Source: Parvibaculum sp036499025
GTDB lineage: Bacteria > Pseudomonadota > Alphaproteobacteria > Parvibaculales > Parvibaculaceae
Length of the DNA stretch: 50,452 nucleotides
Assembly (NCBI GenBank): GCA_036499025.1
Contig: DASYEM010000065.1
Span: forward strand, 1-50,452
Reading direction: 5' to 3'
Below the pieces are notes generated by a model. The model was not told where the DNA came from. It saw only the letters and a program-made list of their open reading frames with translations, and searched no databases. Both the position numbers and the translations under genes were made by a program. Of this stretch, positions 18,239 through 27,023 are shown piece after piece; the first letter of the stretch is position 1, and the number at the start of each line of letters is the position of its first letter.

Positions 18239-18978
18239 GGCTCGCGGGCTCCCGCGTCGGGCAGCGCCGGAAGCCGACCGACGATGCGATCCGCTTCTTC
18301 GGCCACCGCGTTCAAGCCGTTCTCGACGCTGAGCCGCGCGGCTTCGAGCATCTCGGGATCGGCGTCACGCGGCACATAGATGGGATCGCCCCAGACGATC
18401 GCACCCTTGGTGAAGGGAAGATTGATCGTGAACTTGTCCCAATTGTTCAGCTGAATGCGCGCCCGCGTCGTCGCCGCGACAGGCACGATGGGACGGCCGG
18501 AGAGCCGCGCCAGCATCACGATGCCGTCGCCGGCGCGCCGCGCCGGGCCGGGGGGTAGATCGGCGGTCATGCCGACGGAAATATTCTCGCCAAGCGCCCG
18601 TACCATGGCGCGCAAGGCGCCCGCGCCGCCCTTGCCTTTATATTTGTGCCGCCGCTCTTCGCCCTTGGGCACACCCGAGCCGCGGATCGTGCCGACGCCG
18701 AGATAATGCATGATCTTCGACACGATCTCGCCGTCGCCGTGCCGCGAGACGAGAATGCGCATCTCGCGCCAATTGTGCCAGAAGGTCGGCAGGATGAGAT
18801 TCTGCCCGTGCCAGGTTGCGCCGATGAAGGGCTCGTCGCTGGTCCAGAAGCGCTGGGCGATGTCGCCGCGCCGCACTTCAAAGCGGCTCGTGCGGCGCAC
18901 GAATTTGATGAGCATGGCGGCGGTGAATCCGACCGCTGTTTTAAATGCTTCGCTTTGCACAATGCGTTTGCCGGCCAT
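18235..18978 (-). CDS. DUF374 lysophospholipid-acyltransferase-like protein
   Basis: 247-residue protein of the DUF374 family, conserved beside waaA in alphaproteobacteria and linked to the acyltransferase superfamily. ATWHGQNLILP supplies the conserved His region, and SGVPKGEERRHK and MTADLPPGPARRAGDG are family signatures. The function is not established; a role in lipid A or outer-membrane lipid assembly is inferred from context. The ATG at 18978 has GGAGAG upstream; a GTG at 18990 overlapping the ABC exporter stop is an alternative. Confidence 0.9.
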   Translation of the reverse strand: MAGKRIVQSEAFKTAVGFTAAMLIKFVRRTSRFEVRRGDIAQRFWTSDEPFIGATWHGQNLILPTFWHNWREMRILVSRHGDGEIVSKIMHYLGVGTIRGSGVPKGEERRHKYKGKGGAGALRAMVRALGENISVGMTADLPPGPARRAGDGIVMLARLSGRPIVPVAATTRARIQLNNWDKFTINLPFTKGAIVWGDPIYVPRDADPEMLEAARLSVENGLNAVAEEADRIVGRLPALPDAGAREP

Positions 18979-18986
18979 CGTGAACT

Positions 18987-20927
18987 TCACTCTCCGGCGA
19001 CAAATGCTTTGGGCGCGGCGAGCGGCGTGTCGTCCGCCTCTTCTTCGTCGCGCGCGAATTGCGAGCGGGAGAGTTCGGCATAAAGCCCGCCTTTGGCGAC
19101 AAGCTCGCCATGCGTGCCCTGCTCCAGAACGCGTCCGCCCTCGATCACGTAGATATTGTTGGCATGTTTGATGGTCGACAGCCGGTGCGCGATGACAAGC
19201 GTCGTGCGGCCTTCCATCAGCTTTGACAGAGCTGTCTGCACCTGAAGCTCCGACGTCGTGTCGAGCGCCGAGGTCGCCTCATCGAGTAGCAGGATCGGCG
19301 CGTTCTTCAGCATGGCGCGCGCGATGGCGATGCGCTGGCGCTGCCCGCCCGAGAGCCGGAAGCCCGCTTCGCCGACCGATGTGTCGTAGCCGTTCGGCAG
19401 CGTCATGATGAAGTCATGCGCCGCCGCGTTGCGCGCCGCCGCGACGATCTCGTCGTCGCTCGCCTCAGGACGCCCATAGGCGATATTGGCCCGTACCGTG
19501 TCGTCGAAGAGGAAGGGGTCTTGCGTGACGAGCGAACTTGCCTGCCGCAGCGAGGCGACGGTCACGTCGCGGATATCCTGTCCGTCAATGGCGATGCGGC
19601 CCTGCGTCGGATCGTAGAAGCGCGGCACCAGATTGAGCGTCGTGCTCTTGCCGCCGCCCGACGGGCCGACCAGCGCCACCGTATGACCTTTGGGAATGTC
19701 GATGCTGATATCGCTGAGCGCTCGCGTCCCGTCGCCATAGGCAAAGCTCACGCGCTCGAAGCGCACCGCGCCATCGGTGATGTGCAACGGCTTCGCATCG
19801 GGCGCCGAGAAAATCTCCGGCTCGATATCGAGGATCGGGAAAACGCGCGTCGCGGCGGCGACGCCTTCCTGCATCGTCGTCTGCGTATTGGCGACCGTCT
19901 TCAACGGCTGATAAGCGAGCATCAGCGCCGAGATGAAGGCGACGAGTTCGCCCGATGTCAGCGGTCCGTGAATGACACTGAGGCCGCCGAAATAAATCAC
20001 GCCCGCGATGCCGACGCCTGACAGCGCTTCGGTGAGCGGGCTCGCCGCCGCCTTGGCGCGGAAGCCGCGCATCATGTGGCGCAACACGGTGCGCACCGTC
20101 TGGTCGACACGTCCGATCTCGCGGTCTTCCTGGCCATAAGCCTTGACGACGCGAATGCCGCCCAGCGCTTCGGAGATCAGCGCCGAAAGATCGCCCGCAC
20201 CCTCAAGGCTCTGGCGGCTCGCCTTGCGCGTCTTCTTGCCAAGCTTGCGCATGTAGAGAATGCCGAAAGGGATGACCGAGCAGGCAAGCAGCGCCAGCTT
20301 CCAGTTCATGAAGAAAATCGCGCCCATCAGCGCGACGACGGTGAGCAGGTTCTGCGTGAAGTCGATGACCGACATGGTGACCGCGTCGCGGACGCGCGCC
20401 GTGTCGTTCATGAAGCTTGAAATGAAGCGCCCCGAATGCGTGCCCGAAACCCAGGCGAGATCCGCTTTGACGATGCGTGCGAACATGCGCGACTGGATCG
20501 CCGAGATAATCCTCTGGCCGATGGCCATTTTGGTCAGGTTCGAGGCATAAGCCGCCGCGCCCTTGAAGGCGCTGGCGCCAATGGTGGCCAGGGAAATCAG
20601 CACCAGCATCGTCTGGTTTTTCTCGGTCAGCACATCGTCGAAGACATATTTGATGAGGATCGGCAGCACGCCCGTCGAGGCGGCAACCACGGAACTCGCG
20701 ATCAGCGAGGTGAGGACGAGCTTCCAGTTGGGCAGCAGATAGTCGCGCGTCGTCCGTCGCAGCACATCCAGCGTCTTGAGATATTCGGCAGGCGGCGCAA
20801 CTTTGCTCCGCGTGGGCGCCCGGCGCTGGTCCGTGGCCCCGCCGGTTTCTTGCCCCGGTAAGGTCGTTTCGTTCAACTGTGGCCTCATGTTGCGATGCGA
20901 GCGGACCATATCACGCCGGTCTTGCAT
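18987..20927 (-). CDS. MsbA-like ABC exporter (permease fused to ATPase)
   Basis: 646-residue half-transporter: six-helix transmembrane domain (about residues 65-350) followed by the ATP-binding domain with Walker A GPSGGGKST, signature LSGGQRQRIAIARAMLK, Walker B ILLLDEATSALD and switch IAHRLST. The position directly upstream of DUF374, waaA and lpxK indicates a lipid A or glycolipid flippase role as for MsbA, but exporters of this class can have other substrates. The N-terminus (about 55 residues) is polar. AAGG lies just upstream of the ATG at 20927; an ATG at 20888 is less well supported. Confidence 0.93.
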   Translation of the reverse strand: MQDRRDMVRSHRNMRPQLNETTLPGQETGGATDQRRAPTRSKVAPPAEYLKTLDVLRRTTRDYLLPNWKLVLTSLIASSVVAASTGVLPILIKYVFDDVLTEKNQTMLVLISLATIGASAFKGAAAYASNLTKMAIGQRIISAIQSRMFARIVKADLAWVSGTHSGRFISSFMNDTARVRDAVTMSVIDFTQNLLTVVALMGAIFFMNWKLALLACSVIPFGILYMRKLGKKTRKASRQSLEGAGDLSALISEALGGIRVVKAYGQEDREIGRVDQTVRTVLRHMMRGFRAKAAASPLTEALSGVGIAGVIYFGGLSVIHGPLTSGELVAFISALMLAYQPLKTVANTQTTMQEGVAAATRVFPILDIEPEIFSAPDAKPLHITDGAVRFERVSFAYGDGTRALSDISIDIPKGHTVALVGPSGGGKSTTLNLVPRFYDPTQGRIAIDGQDIRDVTVASLRQASSLVTQDPFLFDDTVRANIAYGRPEASDDEIVAAARNAAAHDFIMTLPNGYDTSVGEAGFRLSGGQRQRIAIARAMLKNAPILLLDEATSALDTTSELQVQTALSKLMEGRTTLVIAHRLSTIKHANNIYVIEGGRVLEQGTHGELVAKGGLYAELSRSQFARDEEEADDTPLAAPKAFVAGE

Positions 20928-21008
20928 GCGCCACCTTGAGCGGCCTGACGATTTAAAGGTAAACGCCCACGCCCATTGGGCTTTTCGGCCTGGATAGAGC
21001 GCCGGGCC

Positions 21009-21548
21009 TTAACGATTGAGAAGCCAGACGGCGATGGTCAGATAGGTCGCAAACAGGCTCCAGGCAAGATAGGGAAGGAGGAGCAGCGCAGCGAGCCGGC
21101 TCAACGGCCAGAAAACGAAAGCGGTGGCGGCGACCGTCGCGTCGAGCGCGAAAATCTCGAAAACCGCGAGACCGGGACTATGTAGGCCGAAGAAAAGCAC
21201 GCTCCAGGCGAAATTCAGCATCAGCTGGGCGGCAAAGAGTGCCAGCGCCGCGCCCGCCGCGTTGAGGCTGCCCGCCGCCCGCCAGGCAAGCCATCCGGCG
21301 ATGCCGATGAGGAAGAACAGGAAATTCCAGACGATCGGAAAGACCCAGTTGGCGGGCGTAAGCTCCGGTTTGGCGATGCCCGCATACCATGTGTCGATAT
21401 TGGCCGTCGTCACCGCGCCGCCCGCCGCCGCGCAGCCGAAAACCACGCCGAGAAAAACGAACAGCATCAGGATCGACAGAGCGACGCCCGGCGTCTTGTT
21501 GGGTTCGGGAAAAGAGGCCCCGGAGCCGATGCCGCGAAGATTGCTCAT
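21009..21548 (-). CDS. TspO/MBR family membrane protein
   Basis: 179-residue protein with five predicted transmembrane helices and an N-terminal extension of about 20 residues. Motifs typical of the family are WYAGIAKPELTPANWVFPIVWNFLFF and LNFAWSVLFFGLHSP. Bacterial TspO proteins bind tetrapyrroles and are linked to porphyrin handling and stress responses. The start overlaps the DUF4170 stop by four bases (ATGA), so it is translated together with that gene. TspO inside a DUF4170-msbA context is unusual to me. Confidence 0.93.
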   Translation of the reverse strand: MSNLRGIGSGASFPEPNKTPGVALSILMLFVFLGVVFGCAAAGGAVTTANIDTWYAGIAKPELTPANWVFPIVWNFLFFLIGIAGWLAWRAAGSLNAAGAALALFAAQLMLNFAWSVLFFGLHSPGLAVFEIFALDATVAATAFVFWPLSRLAALLLLPYLAWSLFATYLTIAVWLLNR

Positions 21549-21784
21549 TCGGCGTGTGTTCCCTCATCTTCCTCTGGGTCCATCAGGCGATGCAGATGGA
21601 CGATGAAATAGCGCATATGCGCGTTATCGACCGTCTTCAGCGCCGCCGACTTCCAGGCCCGGTGGGCGCTGGCATAGTCGGGAAAAACGCCGACCACGTC
21701 GACGGCCTCGGTGTCGCGGAATTCGGTCCCACCCAGCTCCTTGAGCTCACCGCCGATGACGAGGTGCAGAAGCTGTTTTGACAT
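21545..21784 (-). CDS. DUF4170 family protein
   Basis: 79-residue protein of an alphaproteobacterial family usually found between the CysQ-like phosphatase and waaA genes. HLVIGGELKELGGTEF and DVVGVFPDYASAHRAWKSAA match the family. No catalytic motif is seen and no function is known. It heads the minus-strand block and is coupled to tspO. The region upstream (144 bases) also contains the ku promoter on the other strand. Confidence 0.88.
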   Translation of the reverse strand: MSKQLLHLVIGGELKELGGTEFRDTEAVDVVGVFPDYASAHRAWKSAALKTVDNAHMRYFIVHLHRLMDPEEDEGTHAE

Positions 21785-21858
21785 CGTTTGCCCGTTTGGA
21801 ATGCGCCAGGATTCGTGGCCACTGTACCATGCGTTTGAACGACCGTCGCCGGGGACCG

Positions 21859-21884
21859 GGAACCAGAAGCGCGCCCGAACCGTT
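21859..21884 (+). promoter_or_regulatory. EcfG-type (general stress response sigma) promoter of ku-ligD
   Basis: GGAAC at 21859-21863, a 17-base spacer, and CGTT at 21881-21884 match the alphaproteobacterial EcfG consensus GGAAC-N16/17-CGTT exactly. The -10 lies 44 bases before the ku GTG start. This predicts that the repair genes are induced by the PhyR/NepR/EcfG system, whose genes are not in the window. Confidence 0.82.
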
Positions 21885-21928
21885 TCGGTTTAATGGCAAA
21901 ACCGCCCATCTGAAGACGGAGGCTCGAC

Positions 21929-22852
21929 GTGGCCCGACGCGCAACCAAAAACCGGACGCCCGCAAAAAAGCGCCACCCTGTTTCGGGCAGCGCCGGGCGC
22001 CCCCTCTGGACGGGCCAGCTCCGCCTTGCCCTCGTCTCCGTGCCGGTGCTGCTCTACTCCGCCACGAAGAGCGGGGCGCGGCTCGCCTTCCATCAGGTCC
22101 ACAAGCCGTCCGGCAAACGCATCCGCTACGAAAAGACGGTGCCGGGCATCGGCGCGGTCGATACCGACGAGATATTCAAGGGCTATGAAATCTCGAAAGG
22201 CCATTACGTCGTGCTGAGCGACAAGGACTTCGATCAGGTGAAGATCGAGGCGCGCAAGACCTTCGACCTTGTCCAATTCGTCGATTATTGCGAGATCGAC
22301 CCGATCTACTTCGACAAACCTTATTACGTCGTGCCCGATGGCGATCTTGCTGAAGACGCCTATCGTGTCTTCCGCGATGCCTTGCGCTCGACGCAAAAAA
22401 TGGGCATCGGCCAGTTCGTCATGCGGGGTCGCGAATATATCGCGGCGCTGAAACCTTGCGGCGACGGCATGCTGATCGAAACCCTGCGCTTTGCCGACGA
22501 GGTGCGCGAAGCCGCACCGCTTTTTGCCGATATCGGCAACGCGAAATCCGACACAGAGCTGCTCAATCTGGCGAAAGAACTCATCAAGCGCAAAAGCTCG
22601 GCCTTCGATCCCGAAGACTTCAAGGACAAATATACCGACGCGTTGCGCACGCTGATCGAGGCGCGGGCGAAGAAGACGAAACCCGTCGAGGTCGAAGACG
22701 ACGAATTGCCGTCGGAAGGCGCGCAGGTGATCGATCTGGTCGAGGCGCTGAAGCGCAGCGTGCGCGGCAACAAACGGGCAAAGACACCCGCCAGGTCGAG
22801 CGCCGCCAAGACGAAGCCTGCCAAGGCGAAACCGCACCGAAAGGCCGGTTGA
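21929..22852 (+). CDS. ku: Non-homologous end-joining DNA end-binding protein Ku
   Basis: 307-residue Ku protein that forms a homodimeric ring on DNA double-strand ends and recruits LigD. The core begins PLWTGQLRLALVSVPVLLYSAT and contains FHQVHKPSGKRIRYEK and the ISKGHYVVLSDKDFDQV region. The C-terminal 40 or so residues form a basic Lys/Ala/Arg tail (RGNKRAKTPARSSAAK), as in bacterial Ku proteins with DNA-sliding tails. The start is GTG at 21929, with GGAGG six bases upstream. One base separates its stop from ligD. Confidence 0.97.
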   Translation: MARRATKNRTPAKKRHPVSGSAGRPLWTGQLRLALVSVPVLLYSATKSGARLAFHQVHKPSGKRIRYEKTVPGIGAVDTDEIFKGYEISKGHYVVLSDKDFDQVKIEARKTFDLVQFVDYCEIDPIYFDKPYYVVPDGDLAEDAYRVFRDALRSTQKMGIGQFVMRGREYIAALKPCGDGMLIETLRFADEVREAAPLFADIGNAKSDTELLNLAKELIKRKSSAFDPEDFKDKYTDALRTLIEARAKKTKPVEVEDDELPSEGAQVIDLVEALKRSVRGNKRAKTPARSSAAKTKPAKAKPHRKAG

Positions 22853-22853
22853 G

Positions 22854-25412
22854 ATGGCGCGCGCGCGGAAAGACGCGCTCTCGGTTTACCGCAAGATGCG
22901 GCGCTTCGCCGATACGCCCGAACCTTCCGGCGGCGAGGCGTCGAAGGGCCGCAACATCTTCGTCGTCCAGAAGCACGATGCGACGCGGCTCCATTACGAC
23001 TTCCGCCTCGAGCTCGGCGGCGTGCTGAAAAGCTGGGCGGTGACGCGCGGCCCGAGCCTCGACCCGGCGGACAAACGCCTCGCCGTGCGCACTGAAGATC
23101 ATCCGATGAATTATGCCGGTTTCGAAGGCATCATTCCGGCGAAGAACTATGGCGCGGGCACGGTCCTGCTCTGGGATCGCGGCACATGGACGCCCATCGG
23201 CGACGCGGAAGATGGGTTGAAGCGCGGCAAACTCGAATTCTCGCTTTCGGGCGAGCGCATGAAAGGCAACTGGGTGCTGGTGCGCATGCGCGGCAAGGAA
23301 AAGGAGAAGCGAGAGAACTGGCTTCTCATCAAGGAGAAGGACAAGTTCGCCAAGGAAGGCCGCGCGCTGACCGAAGCCTTCACCACCAGCGTGGAATCGA
23401 AACGCAACCTCGCCGAAATCGAGAAAAATCCGAAATCGAAAAGCTGGACCTCGAGCAAGAGCAAGGAAAAGCCCGCCGCCAAAAAGCCAACAGCAAAAAA
23501 GAAAACCTCCTCGAAGAAGCTGGCCGCCGCGCCGAAATTCCAGACGCCGCAACTCGCAACCCTTGTCGATGAACCGCCGACGCAAGAGGGTTGGGTCTTC
23601 GAGGTGAAGTTCGACGGCTACCGCGCGTTGCTCTCGGCCTCCGGCGAGAAGACGCGCTTCTTCACCCGCACGGGCCTCGACTGGACCGAAAGGTTTCGGG
23701 GCCTCGTCCCGGCCGCGCAGGCGCTCGACCTCGACGGCGCGCTGATCGACGGTGAAATCGTCGCCCTCGACAAGGATGGCCGCAGCAATTTCAGCCGCTT
23801 GCAGGAGACGCTGCGCGATGGCGCGGGCAAGCTCGCTTTCTTCGCTTTCGATCTTTTGTCTCTCGGCGGCAGGGATTTGCGCAAACTGCCGCTGCTCGAA
23901 CGCAAGGAAAAGCTGAAGGCGTTGCTCGGCCCGGCGCGCAAGGGTCCGATTTTCTATTCAGATCATGTCGAGGAGGACGGCGCGGCGATGCTTGCGACCC
24001 TCTGCGAGAAGGGCTTTGAAGGCATCATCGCCAAACGCGCCGACGACACATATCGCGGCGGTCGCGGCAAAAGCTGGCTGAAGATCAAATGCGCCAACGA
24101 TCAGGAAATGGTGATCGGCGGCTATCGTCCCTCGACGCGCGGGCGGCCTTTCTCATCGCTGCTTCTCGGCGTCCATGAACGCGGCACGCTGCGCTATGCG
24201 GGCCGTGTCGGCACCGGCTTCGATGAAGCCGATTTCGACGAGCTCACAAAACGCTTTCGCACGCTTGCGTCAAAGACCTCGCCTTTCGATGGCGAGGTGC
24301 CGCGCGAAGTCGTCCGCGAAGCCGTCTGGTTGAAGCCGAAACTCGTCGCCCAGATCGGCATCGCCGAATTCACCGGCGACGGCATCGTCCGCCATGCGCG
24401 CTATCTCGGCTTGCGCGGCGACAAGAAGGCGGCTGAAGTGAAGGCGGAAAAACCGACGCTTCTCACAAAGGTCGCTCCGGCCATGCAGAAGAAAGACGCG
24501 AAGTCGAACGTCATTCACGGCGTGACGCTGACCCATCCCGACAAGATCCTCTATGAGGATCAGGGCACGACGAAGCGCGACCTCGCCGCTTATCTCGATC
24601 TCGCCTGGCCGCATATGAAACCTTTCATGCAGGATCGTCTGCTGAGCCTTGTGCGCTGCCCCGATGGCAGCGGCGGAAAATGTTTCTTCCAGCGTCATAT
24701 CGGCGCCGGGCTGCAAAGCCAGTTCAAAACGATGAATGTCGAGCTGAAAAATGCCCATGAAGATTACATCTACCTGCATGACGAAAAGGCGTTAATCACG
24801 GCGGCGCAGATGGGTGTGCTGGAATTTCATATCTGGGGCTCGAAGATCGACAAGATCGATTTGCCCGACCGCATGGTCTTCGATCTCGACCCCGCGCCCG
24901 ATGTGAATTTCGGCACGGTGAGCGAGGCGGCGGTGCTGATGCGCGATGCGCTCGACGCGCTGGGCCTGAAAAGTTTTCCGCTTCTCTCGGGCGGCAAGGG
25001 CATTCACGTTGTCGTGCCGATCCGCCCGAAATATCCCTGGCCGGTGATAAAACAATTCACCCGGGCGCTGGCCGAGAAATTCGCTGAAAGCGAGCCGAAG
25101 CGCTTCATCGCCAATATGAGCAAGGCCAAACGCAAGGGGCTTATCTTCATCGACTATCTGCGCAACGACCGGACCTCGACCGCGATCGCCCCCTATTCGC
25201 CTCGCGCCCGCGAAAATGCGCCGATCGCATGGCCGATAGACTGGGATGAACTCGATGGCGTTTCGGCTTCGAACGAAGTCCATATGGAGGAGGCGAGGGC
25301 CCGGCTCGAAAAAGGCGAGGTGAGCTGGAAAGCTTATGCAAAGACCCGTCAGGGCCTTAAGCAATCGGCGCTCAACGCATTGGAGATCGATGTGAAATCT
25401 CTCACACGATAA
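22854..25412 (+). CDS. ligD: Multidomain DNA ligase D (phosphoesterase-ligase-polymerase)
   Basis: 852-residue end-joining enzyme in the Pseudomonas-type order. The 3'-phosphoesterase domain (about 1-180) keeps H41, H47, D49 in HDATRLHYDFRLEL and H83 in EDHPMNY. A Lys/Ser-rich linker (about 190-225) follows. The ATP-dependent ligase domain has catalytic K252 in EVKFDGYR. The C-terminal primase/polymerase domain (about 550-852) has D677-x-D679 in FDLDPAPD and H718 in GGKGIHVVVPI. All three active sites look intact. It follows ku by one base and shares its promoter. Confidence 0.97.
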   Translation: MARARKDALSVYRKMRRFADTPEPSGGEASKGRNIFVVQKHDATRLHYDFRLELGGVLKSWAVTRGPSLDPADKRLAVRTEDHPMNYAGFEGIIPAKNYGAGTVLLWDRGTWTPIGDAEDGLKRGKLEFSLSGERMKGNWVLVRMRGKEKEKRENWLLIKEKDKFAKEGRALTEAFTTSVESKRNLAEIEKNPKSKSWTSSKSKEKPAAKKPTAKKKTSSKKLAAAPKFQTPQLATLVDEPPTQEGWVFEVKFDGYRALLSASGEKTRFFTRTGLDWTERFRGLVPAAQALDLDGALIDGEIVALDKDGRSNFSRLQETLRDGAGKLAFFAFDLLSLGGRDLRKLPLLERKEKLKALLGPARKGPIFYSDHVEEDGAAMLATLCEKGFEGIIAKRADDTYRGGRGKSWLKIKCANDQEMVIGGYRPSTRGRPFSSLLLGVHERGTLRYAGRVGTGFDEADFDELTKRFRTLASKTSPFDGEVPREVVREAVWLKPKLVAQIGIAEFTGDGIVRHARYLGLRGDKKAAEVKAEKPTLLTKVAPAMQKKDAKSNVIHGVTLTHPDKILYEDQGTTKRDLAAYLDLAWPHMKPFMQDRLLSLVRCPDGSGGKCFFQRHIGAGLQSQFKTMNVELKNAHEDYIYLHDEKALITAAQMGVLEFHIWGSKIDKIDLPDRMVFDLDPAPDVNFGTVSEAAVLMRDALDALGLKSFPLLSGGKGIHVVVPIRPKYPWPVIKQFTRALAEKFAESEPKRFIANMSKAKRKGLIFIDYLRNDRTSTAIAPYSPRARENAPIAWPIDWDELDGVSASNEVHMEEARARLEKGEVSWKAYAKTRQGLKQSALNALEIDVKSLTR

Positions 25413-25433
25413 GCGCGGGCACGATAAGCGTGC

Positions 25434-25458
25434 GGAACGCCATCGCGCGCCAGCCGTT
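25434..25458 (+). promoter_or_regulatory. EcfG-type promoter in front of the SDR gene
   Basis: GGAAC at 25434-25438, a 16-base spacer and CGTT at 25455-25458 match the EcfG consensus. It lies in the short ligD-SDR gap, so the SDR and cinA genes can be expressed on their own. Its position leaves almost no leader for an ATG at 25468 and supports the ATG at 25492. Confidence 0.78.
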
Positions 25459-25491
25459 TCTCTCCCGATGCCTTTCGAAATGGAGAGCAAG

Positions 25492-26466
25492 ATGGCGCGC
25501 CTGCAACCTTTGAAGAACACCTCCGCGACGGCGGAAAAACACCGCAAGCTTCAAAAGCAGGTCGATAAGGCCGACAAGAAGAAGCCCAAGGAAGAGAAAA
25601 AAGGCGCGATGCAGGCAGGCGCGCGCAAATATCCCGAGCCGCCATTCCCCAAGCAACATCTTCCCAAGCCCGGCCACGAGGCCGTGCTGACACCGCCGCC
25701 CATGTATGAGGCGCCTTACTACAAGGGCTCCGAAAAACTCAAGGACAAGGTGGCGATCATCACCGGGGCGGATTCCGGCATCGGTCGATCCGTCGCCACG
25801 CTCTTCGCGCGCGAAGGAGCGGACGTCGCCGTCATCTATCTCGATGAACATGAAGATGCCGAAATCACCAAACAGGCCGTCGAGGCGGAAGGCAGACGCT
25901 GCCTGCTGATTGCAGGCGACGTCTCGAAACGCAAATTCTGCGAAAAGGCCGTCGCGCAGGTTATCTCGGAATTCGGCCAGCTCGATGTGCTCGTGAACAA
26001 TGCCGCCTTCCAGCTTCACGTCTCGGAATTTGAAGACCTCACCGAGGAGCATTTCGACAAGACGCTAAAGACGAACCTTTATGGCTATTTCCACATGGCG
26101 CAAATCTGCGTGCCGCATATGAAGAATGGCGGCGCGATTGTAAATAACGGCTCCGTCACCGCGCTTCAGGGCAGCAAGGAACTGATCGATTATTCTATGA
26201 CCAAGGGTGGCATTCACGCTTTCACGCGCTCGCTCTCGGGGTTGCTGATGGCGCGCGGCATTCGCGTCAACGCCGTGGCGCCCGGCCCGGTCTGGACGCC
26301 GCTCAACCCGGCGGACAAATCGGACGTGTCGAAATTCGGCGCGCAGGCGAAGATGAAACGCCCGGCCCAGCCCGAAGAACTCGCACCCGCCTTCGTCTTT
26401 CTCGCCTCGTCGCATTGCTCAAGCTACATCACGGGCGAAATCCTGCCCGTCATCGGCGGATATTGA
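25492..26466 (+). CDS. Short-chain dehydrogenase/reductase (YghA-like, stress-type)
   Basis: 324-residue NAD(P)-dependent oxidoreductase with the cofactor motif TGADSGIG at 91-98, NNAAFQ, NGSVTAL with the catalytic Ser, and YSMTK with the catalytic Tyr and Lys. An N-terminal extension of about 80 residues is rich in Lys in its first half and Pro later; this layout is seen in YghA-type general-stress SDRs. The ATG at 25492 has GGAGAG four bases upstream and fits the EcfG promoter; ATGs at 25468 and 25480 are alternatives. The physiological substrate is unknown. Confidence 0.92.
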   Translation: MARLQPLKNTSATAEKHRKLQKQVDKADKKKPKEEKKGAMQAGARKYPEPPFPKQHLPKPGHEAVLTPPPMYEAPYYKGSEKLKDKVAIITGADSGIGRSVATLFAREGADVAVIYLDEHEDAEITKQAVEAEGRRCLLIAGDVSKRKFCEKAVAQVISEFGQLDVLVNNAAFQLHVSEFEDLTEEHFDKTLKTNLYGYFHMAQICVPHMKNGGAIVNNGSVTALQGSKELIDYSMTKGGIHAFTRSLSGLLMARGIRVNAVAPGPVWTPLNPADKSDVSKFGAQAKMKRPAQPEELAPAFVFLASSHCSSYITGEILPVIGGY

Positions 26467-26468
26467 AA

Positions 26469-27023
26469 ATGGCTGAAGCGTGCATCGAGAGTTCTTTGGT
26501 GGAGCGCGCCCGGGAAGTCGTGCGGTTGTTGAAGAAAAAGAATTTGAGCGTCGTCACGGCCGAGTCCTGCACGGCAGGTCTGATTTCCGCCGTTCTTTCT
26601 CAGGCGGAGGGCGCGGGCGATGTGCTGCATGGCAGCTTCGTCACCTATACGAAGGCCAATAAGAGAATGGCGCTGGGTGTGGATGAGGATCTTCTCAAGG
26701 AGAGGGGCAGCGTCAATGCGGAGGTGGTCCGGCAACTTGCTTGCGGCGCGCTCGACCGGTCTCCCGCCGATATGGCGATTGCGGTCAGCGGCGTCCTGGG
26801 CCCGGATACCGATGAAGACGGAAATCCCGTCGGCCTCATCTTCTTCGCAACCTGCCGCAGAAACGGAGAACCGAAAACTCTGCGGCGCGATTTCGGCAAA
26901 AAGCCGCATGACGTCCTGCGGCGCGGCACTGTCATGCAGGCGCTGGATTTGCTGCAAGCCTCCGCGCTGGAAGATCAGGCTGGAAGCGTCAGCGCGCCGA
27001 CGCGGGCGAATAGCGGTTCGTAA
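26469..27023 (+). CDS. CinA C-terminal-type nicotinamide-nucleotide amidohydrolase (PncC)
   Basis: 184-residue stand-alone PncC domain, which deamidates nicotinamide mononucleotide to recycle the by-product of NAD-dependent reactions. Signatures are VVTAESCTAGLIS with the catalytic Ser, GSFVTYTKANKRMALGV, and AIAVSGVLGPDTDEDGNPVGLI. The start lies two bases after the SDR stop. Its 3' end overlaps the convergent CysQ-like gene by 49 bases. Both EcfG promoters upstream could drive it; NAD salvage would fit a repair and stress cassette, though LigD itself uses ATP. Confidence 0.93.
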   Translation: MAEACIESSLVERAREVVRLLKKKNLSVVTAESCTAGLISAVLSQAEGAGDVLHGSFVTYTKANKRMALGVDEDLLKERGSVNAEVVRQLACGALDRSPADMAIAVSGVLGPDTDEDGNPVGLIFFATCRRNGEPKTLRRDFGKKPHDVLRRGTVMQALDLLQASALEDQAGSVSAPTRANSGS

